From: Protopterus annectens
Lineage: Eukaryota > Chordata > Ceratodontiformes > Protopteridae
Length of the DNA stretch: 64,000 bases
Assembly (NCBI RefSeq): GCF_019279795.1
Contig: NC_056725.1
Span: 1,613,362,859-1,613,426,858 of the forward strand
Reading direction: 5' to 3'
Within the stretch, counting starts at the first letter, position 1. Each line of letters begins with the position of its first letter. A program made the translations under genes and the position numbers. Under the pieces are notes generated by a model. The model was not told the DNA's origin. It did not search any database and saw nothing but the letters and a program-made list of their open reading frames with translations. Of this stretch, positions 11,860 to 29,929 are shown piece after piece.

Positions 11860-12850
11860 AGATGTTACAAAATCTAAACCATCCTCAGATAAATTTAATT
11901 TCCACATCCTACCTTCCTCAGGAAAGAAGCCAAATTCATCGGTAAACCATTTACTCATATTAGGGATTATTGCCCCCTTCTTTCAAGAGCACTGTTATCC
12001 TTCCACTTCCGAAGTTCTCATCATCAAAACATTCCAAAGACTTCTGTCCCATATGAAATCTATGCCCAGTATATTTATATATATACAGTTACTTAAAACA
12101 CATTAGTAGCTACAACCAACTGTCTGACCAGCAACATGGCTTTCCCAATGGCTTCAACACTATTACAGCACTTTATTCTGCAACCACTACTATCTTCTGT
12201 AATATGGACAAGGGGCTTATTACAGCAGGAGTCTTTATGAACAGTTGTGCATCTGTGACTGACAACCGTAACATACTGTTGTGAAAACTCAAAAGGTTAA
12301 ACTTTGGGGGCAGCATAATAAAAATATTTTTCTTACAGATCCTTTAAAATCTATGCTAATAACCAATACTCTGCAGTCAAAATACTTAGTGCAGTACCCC
12401 TAGGATATGTTCTTGACCCCCTACTTCTCTAACTATTTAGCAATGATATAACACAAGACCTACCAACTCTAAATGTCACTGTTTGCACAGACGATGGTTT
12501 ACTCTTAAAAGCCAATAAATCTGATAATGACTTTTAAACTTGGGTACAAATAAGTTTCTCTAAACTGTGTAAATGGACATCATATAGCAAACCCATTCTC
12601 AATCCTACTGAAACCTATGTTATCCTCTCTACCACCCCTCAAAAATCTGCTAAGTTACCCATTATCCTCCACAAAGACACACTGGGTAATAATATTTCAA
12701 ATGTCCCTGAATGCAAATACCTAGGTCTAACTCAAGACCAGTGTGTTACTTTCTCAGCCAATGCTGACAACATCTCCTTTTCCACAGCAGCAAGGTCTTT
12801 TCTCATTAAAAACATAATTCTACCCAGACTTGAATATTTTCTTCCCTTAT
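11860..12850 (+). mobile_element. Decayed Jockey-superfamily LINE (CR1/L2-like) reverse transcriptase
   Basis: Three-frame reading gives a broken RT. The fragments are NQLSDQQHGFPNGFNTITAL (finger domain), NMDKGLITAGVFM, VPLGYVLDPLLL (from the usual VPQGSVLGPLLF) and VTVCTDDGLLLKA (from the YADD catalytic box). A thumb-like stretch beginning ECKYLGLTQD follows. Stops and frameshifts are frequent, so this is an old copy. Its 5' and 3' ends could not be located. Confidence 0.7.
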
Positions 12851-13786
12851 TACTTCTGCACTCCTTCTGCTTTGTGTGCTCACTCTTTCCTGGATGAACT
12901 TTTTATATTTCTTCCATCGAGAATTCTACATTCAAAAATATTTTTGATCCTCCAGGAAAAAAATTTTCTTATGAAAGTTGGATACAGCAACTTGAATCTC
13001 ACACCTGCATCTTGATATTCCTTGATTACTGGGATAAACCTTTTTCTCTTCTATCTGATGATGTGAATACTCATTTTCCACAAGCCCTCTGCTATCCCCA
13101 TTTTTAGTACTTTTCTCTTCTTCCACAATTTTGTCAGTTCTTCTTTATTTTGGAATGATTTTGTCTTGACTAAAAGAGGACTTGGCTGTTTTCTCATGGT
13201 AAGATTTGAAGCATATACACAATGTGTTGTTTCAATTAACAAATCCTGATGTGTAACAGTAGTCCAGTTGCTTATTTGTACTTTCATAAAATGAATGCAA
13301 TTTGTTCCTTCCAGTTTCATTGACATTGCAGAAAATCTCTGGTTTTCTCTATATGCTCAGTCTTCTAACTCTGCTATTTTTGAAACTTTGTGTGGTATTA
13401 AATAATGCTTCTGAATTTTACTGTCACTTTTTTCTTTAACCATTATTACTACATTTTTTGGGGGGGTTTCATTTTTTGAAATGGCTCTCCTCGAATAACC
13501 TCATATTCAACCAGACTTTTTTCATTTCAGTCTCTGATTTTTGCAGTTTTATCAGTTCATCTGCTAGTTAAAGCATCATCTATTTTTCCAGTAGTTTATT
13601 TAAGAAGAGGGCAGGAAAGGCTACGATGGTTAAATGGTGTTACAGCAGAAATGAGTATGAGTGTACTGAAACTTAGAAGAAGCAGTCGTGGTTACACAGG
13701 TCTGGTGTGCTGAAGTCCATGAGTTCACAAACATGAGGTCAGTCTCAAGCGAATGAGTAAACCACTATATAAATATACATCTCTCT
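12851..13786. other. Intronic DNA, nothing recognised
   Basis: AT-rich with T-rich patches, such as the T/G run near 13450. No coding or repeat family was identified. Confidence 0.45.
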
Positions 13787-13922
<136 letters not shown>

Positions 13923-14162
13923 GTACAGTGGATATAAAAAATTTACACACCCCTGTTAAAATGCCAGGTTCTTGTGATATAAAAATTTGAGACCACAATA
14001 AATCATTTCAAAACTTTTCCCACCTTTAATGTGACATATAACCTGTACAATTCAACTGAAAAACAAACAAATCTGTTAGGAGAAAAAATATATTAAAAAA
14101 AAATGTACAACAAGCTGGTTGCATAAGTGTGCACACAATACTTTGTTGAAGCACCTTTTGAT

Positions 14163-14830
14163 TTAATTACAACATTCAGTCTTCTTGGGTAGGAGTCTAT
14201 CAACATGGCACATCTTAACTTGACAATATTTGCCCACTCTTCCTTGTAAAAGTGCTCCAAATCTGTTAGATTGAAGCAGCATCTTTTGCATAGCCCTCTT
14301 CCAGACACCCCACAGATTTTCCATTGGATTTACATCTGGGCTCTGGCTGGGCCATTCCAAAACTTTAATTTTCTTCTGATGAAGCCATTCTTTTGTTGAT
14401 TTGTATGTATGTTCAGTATCATTGTCATGTTGAACTATGAAATTCCTCTTCAACTTCAGCTTTCTAGCAGACGCCTGAAGGTTTTGGGCCAAAAGTGACT
14501 GGTATATGGAACTGTTCATAATTCCCTCTACCTTGACTAAAGCCCCAGTTCCAGCTGAACAAAAGCAACCGCAAAGCATGATACTGCCACCACCATGCTT
14601 CATCATGGGGATGGTGTTCTTTTGATGATGTGAAGTGTTGTTTTTGTGCCAAGCGTACCTTTTAGAATTGAGGCCAAAAAGTTCAACCTTGGTCTCATCA
14701 GATCATAACACATTTTCCCATGTGCTTTTGGGAGACTTGATGTATTGTTTTGGAAATTTTAGCCAGGCCTGGATGTTTTTCTATGTGAGAAAAGGCTTTT
14801 GTCTTGCAACCCTACCCCATACAAAGCAAA
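14163..14830 (-). pseudogene. Tc1 transposase, broken
   Basis: The catalytic DDE core is recognisable across frames. An SDETKVELFG box (first Asp) sits near 14690 just after an in-frame stop, VQHDND (second Asp) is near 14430, and SPDVNPMENLW (the Glu) is near 14320. The C-terminal 147-residue frame (14163-14606) starts at MMKHGGGSIMLCGCF. At least one frameshift and one stop separate the pieces, and the N-terminal DNA-binding helix-turn-helix region is missing or displaced by the nested insertion. It cannot make active transposase. Confidence 0.9.
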
Positions 14831-14849
14831 AATCTCTCTCCAACTAATG

Positions 14850-15230
14850 AAACAGCCGGTGTACAAATTCTGTAGTATCCAGCAAAAGAAGAAACACCAG
14901 CTGTACCACAGCAACATAGTTTATTAGGATATTAAGCACTTTCAGGGATCCAACCCCTTTATCAGACAACAAGTGAATGAACCTTACACAATTTATAGTG
15001 AAATCAATTAAGGACAATTAACTTTCCTTATGAAAACATTAACAATATTCGATTAAGCATATTAACTATAGTAAAAAAACACAGAATCATCACAATGTTA
15101 TGTATAAAAAATGTGCAAAACACAGCATATAAAATTATTAAAAACAGTCAACATATAAAGATGCTGTAGTCACACCTTTCAACAATGAGATCCCTTTGAT
15201 ACTTTGTAACCTTTCTGCGAACCTTGGCTT
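14850..15230 (-). mobile_element. Penelope-type non-coding end inserted in the Tc1 element
   Basis: About 380 bp that do not belong to Tc1 interrupt it. The piece has the same layout as other Penelope-type ends in this window: a hammerhead-like motif (14965 to 14940, - strand) followed by a long AT-rich tail with ATTAAC/TTAATC phrases. It carries no coding sequence. Its exact ends and any target duplication could not be fixed by eye. Confidence 0.5.
14940..14965 (-). ncRNA. Hammerhead-ribozyme-like motif, one core base changed
   Basis: On the - strand it reads CTGATAA, then AGGGGTTGGATCCCT, then GAAAGTGCTTA. The middle part folds as a 5-bp stem II (AGGGG with TCCCT, one G-U pair). The GAAA box is perfect. 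The invariant CUGAUGA box has A for the second G, which would be expected to abolish or greatly reduce cleavage. Stems I and III were not resolved. Confidence 0.55.
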
Positions 15231-15647
15231 TTGTTGTAGCAGGCAATTAAGTAAATGTCAAGAAAATCCTACTAGGGCAGCTGAGCTTTATGTGGCGTTA
15301 ATCAGAGTCTCTTTATTTGATTGCAGGTGTGTACCCAAGAAGACTGAATGTTGTAATTAAATCAAAAGGTGCTTCAACAAAATGTTAGTTTAAAGCTGTG
15401 CACACTTATGCAGACAGCTTATCGTACTTTTTTATTTTTTATATTTTTCCCCATAACAGATTTTTTTGTTTTTCAATTGAATTGTACAGGTTATAGGTCA
15501 CATTAAAGGTGGGAAACGTTTGTGGTCTCATGTTTTCATATCATAAAAACGTGGCATTTTAACAGGGATGTGTAAACTTTTGATATCCACTGTATGTATA
15601 TATAGATATAGACATAGCTACATATGGTTTAAATATAGATTCATGTG

Positions 15648-16154
15648 GTTTACTATCAAAAACTTGAATGGTGAAACTAATTTTATACACAATCATCAAA
15701 AAAAACTTCCAAATTCCTGAATACTAATTAGCTACACATGTCGAAAACACAGCAGTTTGAAATGATCAAAACAATGGCTTTGGCATTACCGAAAGTTTAC
15801 CTGCTGTCACTTACATGTCTGCTTTCCAGCAGTATGAACGCATGCAGTTCAGTACTGCACATCACTTTAATTCACATTTTTGTAGGGAGTCAAGCCCCCC
15901 CCTGCACCCCCCACACCCCCTGCAAATTCTGCTTTCCAACTTCGAGATTGCGCTATAGTGAGGAAAAGGGTACATTTCCCAATCTGCACTGTACTGCTAT
16001 TTTGATTTATAATGTCGATCTCATATGAGCAAATGCACAGTGGCATTCGTTAAAGGACAGTCACTGAATTGCAGTTCAGCAATACGGGAATCAGCCAACA
16101 CACATTTGGCATTCCCGTGTTTGCCAAACTGCACTTCTACATTTTGATAGTAAG
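15648..16154. mobile_element. MITE-like element 1
   Basis: The ends are imperfect inverted repeats: GTTTACTATCAAAA at 15648 and its counterpart ATTTTGATAGTAAGC at 16141. The interior has a C-rich tract (about 15893-15920) followed by TTCGAGATTGCGCTATAGTG and GGAAAAGGGTACATTTCCCA. The same core order occurs at 18.8-19.0 kb and 45.2 kb. No coding sequence is present. The superfamily is undetermined. Confidence 0.6.

Positions 16155-16156
<2 letters not shown>

Positions 16157-16237
<81 letters not shown>
16157..16237. repeat. (TA)n-(TG)n microsatellite
   Basis: TA dinucleotides (about 16157-16205) pass into TG dinucleotides (about 16206-16237). Confidence 0.95.
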
Positions 16238-16239
<2 letters not shown>

Positions 16240-16338
16240 TAACTGAGCATGGTGCTACTGAGCAGGTTGTTGTAAATAGCACTGTTATTGTAAATAATGT
16301 AAACAGAATTATTTCTTTAAAAATGTGATGTAAAGGGA

Positions 16339-17123
16339 CTATGATGTTTGCAGATGACATTGTGATCTGTAGTGAGAGTAGGGAACAGGTTGAATAGACC
16401 CTGGAGAGGTGGAGATATGCTCTAGAGAGGAGAGGAATGAAGGTCAGTAGGACTAAGACAGAATATATGTGTGTGAATTAGAGGGAGGATAGAGGAATGG
16501 TGAGTATGCAGAGAGTAGAGTTGGTGAAGGTAGATGAGTTTAAATACTTGGGATCAACAGTTCAGAGTAATGGCGAATGTGGAAGAGAGGTGAAGAAGAT
16601 AGTACAGGCAGGGTGGAATGGGTGGAGAAGAGTGTCAGTAGTGATTTGTGACAGACAAGTACCAGTAAGAGTGAAAGGGAAGGTCTATAAGAGGGTAATG
16701 AGACCAGCTATGTCATATGGGTTAGAGACAGTGGCATTGACAAATAGGCAGGAGTCAGAGCTGGATGTGGCAGAGTTAAAGATGTTAAGATTTGCACTGG
16801 GTGTGAAGAGGGTAGACAGGATTAGGAATAAGTATATTAGAGGGTCAGCCCAGGTTGGACAGTTTGGAGACAAAGTCAGAGAGGTGAGATTGCGTTGGTT
16901 TGGACATGTACTGAGGAGGGATGCTGGGTATATTGGGAAAAGGATGCTAAGGATGAAGCTGCCAGGTAAGAGGAAAAGAGGAAGGCCTAAGATAAGGTTT
17001 ATGGATGTGGTAAGAGAGAACATGCAGGTGGTTGGTGTGACAAAGCAAGATGCAGAGGACAGGAAAAAATGGAAACAGATGATCCGCTTTGGCGACCCCT
17101 AACGGGAACAGCCAAAAGAAGAA
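16339..17123 (+). mobile_element. RTE-like LINE copy 2, 5' truncated, with 12-bp target duplication
   Basis: The copy is collinear with the 3' part of copy 1 (about 5671-6455), starting just before the catalytic FADD box. It ends GGCGACCCCTAACGGGAACA, then GCCAAAAGAAGAA. Exact 12-bp direct repeats GATGTAAAGGGA flank it at 16327-16338 and 17124-17135, which fixes both ends. It is a textbook truncated insertion by target-primed reverse transcription. Confidence 0.92.
16344..17102 (+). pseudogene. RTE-like reverse transcriptase C-terminal fragment
   Basis: It begins at MFADDIVICSESR and has in-frame stops (TAG near 16396 and near 16479). From 16497 there is a 201-residue open stretch covering the thumb and C-terminal region: KYLGSTVQSNGECGREVKK, then RLRWFGHVLRRDAGYIGKR, then KRGRPK. 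Unlike copy 1 it lacks the 2-bp deletion near 6110, so the C-terminal block is read in one frame here. Confidence 0.88.
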
Positions 17124-17135
17124 GATGTAAAGGGA

Positions 17136-18687
17136 ACTGTTATTTTAAGTCAGTCAGACATATGGTATAAGACAGAAAAAAAAGGTTTGTTCAGGATATT
17201 GTTAATTAATACAGGTATCTAATAAAGTGGTATATAAGAAGAAGGTCTATAACTCTTCCAATTTACAGAAGCATATCTCTTTGGAAGGAGGATTCTGTGC
17301 CTGGAATAGTGGTGTCTATTCATGAAATGCTGAAGAAAAAAAAAGACCTTGTGAAAACACTTAAATGGATCTGAGTAGCTTTCCAGCTAAGGTAATCCAT
17401 GATGAGAAGAGCTTTAGAAAACTTGGACTTGATATGAGGAAATGAGACTGCAGTACAAAAGGTACTTTGAGTTAATTCTTTTGTTTGAGCTGGGTTTTTT
17501 TGTTTGTTTTTTTTTTGGTGAGATAGAACATTTAGTGAGGGTAAAAAAATGGTGTCCTTTGCTTTTATTTCCCTCAATGCTTCACGGCAGGTTATTATAC
17601 CGTCATGAAGTGATAGACTTATTTTTTACCTGGCAGTATCTATCTGTTAGTGCCCTGTTGGAGAACTTTCATTGTCATCAGAGTATGAGTCACCCATCAT
17701 CTAACTGAAAGTAATTACTACAACTATTGAGAGAACTGTGAACTTATTTGCAAGTATCCCTGTTGGACTTGGAAGCCACTATTGCTGCTTACAGAGGTAA
17801 GTAACTTACTGGTGTATACTCTGCACCCTTTGAATTTCTCCCACTTTACAAGGCTTGAGACTTTAATGAGTCAGTGCAGTTTATGTCTTCTGCCTGTACA
17901 GAGAACATTTTCAGGGTGCCCCCTATGGTATAAGTGTCCTGTTTGATCCCCGGTTTCCATTAGGGATTTCAGCAGGACTACACCCTTTGCACATGCACCA
18001 GATTGCTTCCTCCTAACAAAAGTGAGCAGGCAAAGCCTTATCATTCGTTTCTTTCTCCCACCATCTTCTGCTGTACCTGAGCCTATTAAATGAACACAGG
18101 TCACCTCAGTCATAGCAGGGGCTTTATCCCTCCATACCATTGAGGGAACCCATGCTGTGTGGCTTGATGGCTTTTATAGTAACGTAACATAAGCATTCCA
18201 GTAAACAGCTCATAAAGTCAGCTGAGTATGCCTTTCATACCTGTTATTTTAATTCTTCTCAATTTAACTCACCCTACCACTCTTGGCCATAGACTGACTT
18301 TGTAACTGAGTTATAGCTTTAGCCTTGTTATTCTGCAATTCTGTATGTTAATTTTTTATTCCTCTTTAACTATGTGTGTATCCTTGCCCATTGTATTTGA
18401 CTAAAGATTGGATGAAGCAAAAAGGATTCAGCAAATGGTGTGGTGAATCTTTACTGTCACCAAAAGCTGTGTGAGCAGGACAGATCCTCAGGTTCCCCCA
18501 GATAAGGGATACCACAGTTTTACCCCTCCTTCAATGAAGCTAAACAAACTCTGAGGTCTACCATATCTACTTGTCCTTAGGAGCCCAACCCTGGAGCAGC
18601 AGTTCAGAGGAAAAGTGTAACTTGACAGCTTGTAGGATGTCATGGTCTCCTACATACTTCAGATATGTGGGCCATGATTTATATGGT
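17136..18687. other. Intronic DNA, nothing recognised
   Basis: No coding domain or repeat family was identified. The open frames near 17320-17708 and 17871-18140 have no family similarity that I recognise. Confidence 0.45.
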
Positions 18688-19085
18688 CTATATTACATCG
18701 TTGAACTTACTATTTATCGAATACCTCTTTATCGAACTCACTTTGTTGAAACCTCTTTTGGTTGAACGATCATTTTAATGAATATTTTCCCAGGGAAAAG
18801 AACCAGTAATCTAACTACTGATCATCACAAAAAGCACAAAATGTAAAACCCACTCAGGTGGGGGGCTTTGCCTCCATGCCCACCAATGTGGAGGGATGCA
18901 CCCCCCTAAACAGTTACACCAACTCTGAGATTGCACTACTGTAGGGAAAAGGGCAAATTCCCAATCATGGCCCAATTCCCTGGGAAAATATTCGCTGAAA
19001 TGATCATTCGATAAAAATGGGTTTTGACAAACTGAGCTTGGTGAACAGGTGTTCAATAAATAGTGTGTTCAATGATGTGATATAG
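18688..19085. mobile_element. MITE-like element 2 with ~105-bp inverted terminal repeats
   Basis: The left end begins CTATATTACATCGTTGAAC and the right end is its diverged complement, ending GTTCAATGATGTGATATAG. The inverted similarity runs through to AATATTTTCCCAGGGA on the left and TCCCTGGGAAAATATT on the right, roughly 75% overall by eye. The centre holds a G/C-rich palindrome-like stretch and GAGATTGCACTACTGTAGGG, then AAAAGGGCAAATTCCCAATC. That core is shared with MITE-like elements 1 and 3. No coding sequence is present. Confidence 0.75.
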
Positions 19086-19271
19086 TCCTGATTAATAGAT
19101 ATGTGCTGCATGCCTGATCAGGGCTTGTACTACAAAACAGTGATCCACTGCAACATAAAGTAGACGTGAATTGTTAGGACCCACTAGAGATCAAGTCCCA
19201 AAACACAGAGACTGAATGGCCAAAGGATCGGACATGTATATACCAAGACTGAGATGCCATTTCTCAGAGTA

Positions 19272-19690
19272 TTGCCTTTTCTCTGAGCTATGACTATCTC
19301 AGAGATGGTATATGTTTCTCTGAGGTATGATGATCTCTGAGTTGGTATATGTTTCTCCGAGGTATAACGATCTCTAAGTTGGCATATGTTTCTCTGAGGC
19401 ATGATAATCTTTGAGTTGGCATATGTTTCTCTGAGGTAAGATGTTTGCTGATTTGGTATATGTTTCTCTGAGGTATGATGATCTCTGAGCGGGTATATGT
19501 TTCTCCAAGGTATGACGATCTCTGAGTTGGTAGATGTTTCTCTGAGGTATGATGATCTCTGAGTTGGTATATATTTCTCTGAGGTATGATTATCTCTGAG
19601 TCAGTATATGTTTCTCCAAGGTATGATGATCTGTGAGTTGCTATAAGTTTCTCTGGGGTATAATGATCTCTTGAGTTGATATATGTAAGT
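19272..19690. repeat. 37-bp minisatellite, about 11 copies
   Basis: The unit reads GTATATGTTTCTCTGAGGTA, then TGATGATCTCTGAGTTG. Copies differ by a few substitutions, so it is a diverged rather than freshly expanded array. The unit contains CTCTGAG twice. Because 37 is not a multiple of three, the short open frame on the - strand is accidental. Confidence 0.93.

Positions 19691-26464
<6,774 letters not shown>

Positions 26465-26517
<53 letters not shown>
26465..26517. repeat. (TA)n microsatellite
   Basis: About 53 bp of TA dinucleotides. Confidence 0.95.
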
Positions 26518-26520
<3 letters not shown>

Positions 26521-26747
26521 TTCTATTTCTGTGAAGTGTCAGGTACTTTTACCTGTCATGCTGTTAAGATTACCATCTGAATATTGTTGGAGTTTAGGTT
26601 TCTTTTTTTCTGTAGTTCAATCAGTATGTATAAGGAAAATGAAAAAATGTTTTACAAAGTCTCAAAAATGGGGACACAGAATCCCACCCCAAATCACCGA
26701 TGAGCATGTGTGGTGTGCTTGGGAGTGGACCCTTTGTCATGCAATGC

Positions 26748-26770
26748 TTTCGGGCTCAAAGCATTATCAG
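26748..26770 (-). ncRNA. Hammerhead-like motif, partly decayed
   Basis: On the - strand it reads CTGATAA, then TGCTTTGAGCCC, then GAAAGCATTGCATGAC. The GAAA box is intact. CUGAUGA again has A for the second G. Stem II is weak (GC with GC around a short loop). It resembles the Penelope-type ends elsewhere, but no Penelope coding sequence is adjacent. Confidence 0.35.
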
Positions 26771-29109
26771 ATTGTAGGATAAAACTTATGTTTATGGGCA
26801 TATTGCCTCTGGAATCAGAAACTGATAAAACCAAGAAATCCTCAGAGAAACATCAATCTAAGGATCCTGCATCTAGAAAATTGCATCCCTAGGAATTAGA
26901 GACATTTTCAGCTCCAAAGATTCCCAGGTTAGAAATGGCTACAAAGTTGACTGTGATGCATTCTCCTCTGTCAGCTCCACAGTTACGTGAATCAAATGTG
27001 ATTCAGGATAAGTTACCTAAAACACTCTTAAGGAGAACTTACTCTGAGAAGAAACTGTCCAGTATCCCTTCTCGGTCTCCTTCCATTTCATTATTTTGGT
27101 CCTTCAGGTCTTAAAATAGTACATCTCAGGCCCTTATAGTTGCAGTTGCTTATAGGGGTGGGGGTTTGGCATAATGATTTAGGTGTTTACCTCACAGCGG
27201 CATGATGAGGGCCTTCTTGAAGACACATATTGAGATGAGAGTACTCCAATTCCCATCAGTTTGAAATTAGATAGGACTAGTTCTGCCTCCACAATTTCTA
27301 GCTACTTCCCTGGCTCAAGATCTGCTGCTGCTGGTTTTGGACTTGTTCCTGGAACCAAAATCTGTTCTCTTGCTGATGACTACAGTGCCTGGTTTGCCAT
27401 TACAGTTGTTTGATCCAATGCACTCAACTCAGAGATTCTTCAAGTTATGGCTATCTTGGGACTATCAAATCAATGCCAGGTCCACAGTTCCTTCATCAAA
27501 GCTTCTCATACAACTCTTTTTTTCTGTGTCACAGACATTAGCCTTTGAGCTTTAGCTCAGATGTCCACCTCAAAGCTGTCCACCTTTTCATCTTTGGAGA
27601 TTTCATCTATTTCTTTTATGGCAGGATTGAACCCAGCTATGGAAGCAGTGTCATTAGATCCAGCAGAGACTGGCACTGCTTTTCAGTTTATGGGAGGATA
27701 ATTTCATCTCCTTTGAGCACTGACACACAACCCTCCATGGGATGGGTTCCACACTCTGATTCCCACTGCTTGCCTCAACACCAATATGCATCCATGGGTC
27801 AGAGACTAAGATCAGGCCTCAAAGCTACTACTTAACAGGATGAGTCCTCTGAGGAGTTGGGACATACCCCCCTCCAATGCTTTGAGAAAGAGGACATGAC
27901 AAGAGAGACAAAATTGACTTTCTGTCATAATCAGTCACATCTGACACCAACTCTAATGACAAAGGGAGTTTGTTCCAGTGCCTTCCTGAAGATGCCCTTT
28001 TGTTGAGATCCTTTGACTCATGAGGCAGAGGTTATATTGGCCCACTGACCCCTGCTTCTCAGGAGAAGGTGTTTCTCTTTGAGCCCTGTAGCCCGACACG
28101 TTCCACTTCTTGCCGGTATCTCTAGGAGATAAATTAATAGATTTGGCCAGGATGGAGGTCATGGCAGGAGCCAGGCAAATGTGATTCAGTACCTCAGAAA
28201 CAGGACAAGATTCTTAATCCCCCAAAAGATAATCATTATTAGACCTAAAGTCTGTTGATTGATTCTCTTGTCGTGGTAACAGCAACAACAAAATAGGAGA
28301 TGACCAAAAATTCAGCAATTGTCCATCAGTCTAAAAAGGAGTGCAGGGCTTTGGATAGAATAAGGAAGGATACAAATGCTTTGGGCACCAATGCACATAC
28401 AGCCCAGAGCTATGCCACTCACATGAAACATTTTCAAAAGGATGCGGCACCGCAATTGCTCACCACTCTGAGATGGTCGCCAACATCAGACTCAAAAAAA
28501 AAAAAAACAGTTGGAAGCCTCATTAAGCATAATGATTAAAATTTCTAGCCTCTTCATGTATCTCGTACACAATGCAGCTAATAGAGCAGCTCAGGCAGTC
28601 ACAATGGGTGTTGCCATTAGATGTCCTCGGCTGTTCATATGCAATTTTGCAGACAACTTTAATGCATCTGTTGCCAATGTCTCCTTTGACAGATTTTATT
28701 GTGTGTTCCTTCTATGAAAGAAAAAAAAATGCAGAAGTGTGAACAGGACAGCAAAACATTCTTGGCCCTCTGAGTGAGGTTTGAGGCCCCACAAAGTTCA
28801 TATAGCAAGACCTTTAATAGATGCAAGCCCAGAGTCCAAGAGAGTCCACACAACCAGGGTTATTGGGGTCCCTTTTCCAACAGGCAACAGCACTGTTCAT
28901 GAAGGGTTGCCTAACTGCTCCCTTTTGGAGGCAGTTAGGGATCATTTATCCCTCTACTCTTTTGGGTAGATGGCCATGACTCAGAATAACTGAGCAAAAA
29001 GAATAATATCAAGAGGCTATGGAGCCCCGTTTTCTCATCCCCTCCAAAATTCTAAATGCTGCTACCTGATGTACCACCACATCAGTTAAAGGTGTCAGAA
29101 AGGGGAATT

Positions 29110-29560
29110 GCATTTCTGCTTCATAAAAGAGCCATTCAAGACGTCCTATCAGACCAGATAAGGTCAGGATTTCCAGGTTCATTTTGGTTTCAAAGAAGCA
29201 AAGGACCTTGAGCCTATTTTGGACCGCACTCTGTTGAACAACTACATCAAAAAGGCACAATTCAGGATGGTCATGATCCAGTCAATTTTTCCTTGTCACA
29301 GGGCTAATAAATGGGAGTGCACAGAAGATCTTCAGGATACCTACTGCTATATCAAGATAACTAAAGTGTCTTGGACAGATATACATTTCTTTCTCAGAGC
29401 CAGTCACTTTCACTTCATAGCCCTACACTGTGGTCTCACCACATCCCTCTGGATCTTCACCAAGTGCATGGTAGTTGTAACAGTCTACAGGCAATCAGAT
29501 TAAATCCTTATCTGGATGACTGGTTTCTTTCTGCCCTATCACTGATTTGCTGTTCAAAGC
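29110..29560 (+). pseudogene. DIRS reverse transcriptase fragment
   Basis: Across shifting frames the order is LLHKRAIQDVLSDQIRSGF, then PGSFWFQRSKG, EPILDRTLLNNYIKKAQFRM, EDLQDTYCYIKI, FHFIALHCGLTTSLWIFTK and, last, NPYLDDWFL. This matches the DIRS RT layout from ahead of motif A through the YLDD catalytic box. Frameshifts separate the pieces. Confidence 0.8.
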
Positions 29561-29929
29561 CAGTGACTATTTGCTCCATCTCTGTCTGTCCCTGGGCATT
29601 TCAGTAAAGTACCAGAAGCCTTTCCTCTATCCAACTTAAACAATTCATTTTATCTGATGTCTCTTTATGACCATTTCAATAGTGTCTGTTCCATCAGACA
29701 GATTGAAACTGACCATCCAGGCTCTTTTTCAGTCTTTCTCTCCCATGGCTAATGATCTCATCTAGCCTAATAGTGCAATGTGTTTACTATCATATGATAT
29801 CTCTTAAAAGCTCAGTAGTCTCACCTTTGTCAACCCCTGTTAGCTCCGATCATTACAGCCAGTCTTTGCTAACAACAGTTACAGTGTGGCTAGATTCCCC
29901 TTACATACATTCCAGCAGAAAATGTGATC

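Larger units (their letters stand above)
13926..15592 (-). mobile_element. Tc1-type DNA transposon with ~250-bp inverted terminal repeats
   Basis: The element is bounded by CAGTGGATATAAAAAATTTA on the left and TTTGATATCCACTG on the right, with the TA target duplicated at 13924-13925 and 15593-15594. The inverted repeats are long. The left ~270 bp, including AAGCACCTTTTGATTTAATT, recur in inverted form at about 15330-15592. The end sequence (ACACCCCTGTTAAAATGCCA) is that of a Tc1 family known from fishes, frogs and lampreys. The transposase gene is on the - strand and broken, and a foreign ~380-bp piece (about 14850-15230) lies where its N-terminal part is expected. Confidence 0.92.

Noticed and set aside
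19272-19690. CRISPR-like array
   Set aside because: The repeat is contiguous with no spacers, and the genome is eukaryotic.
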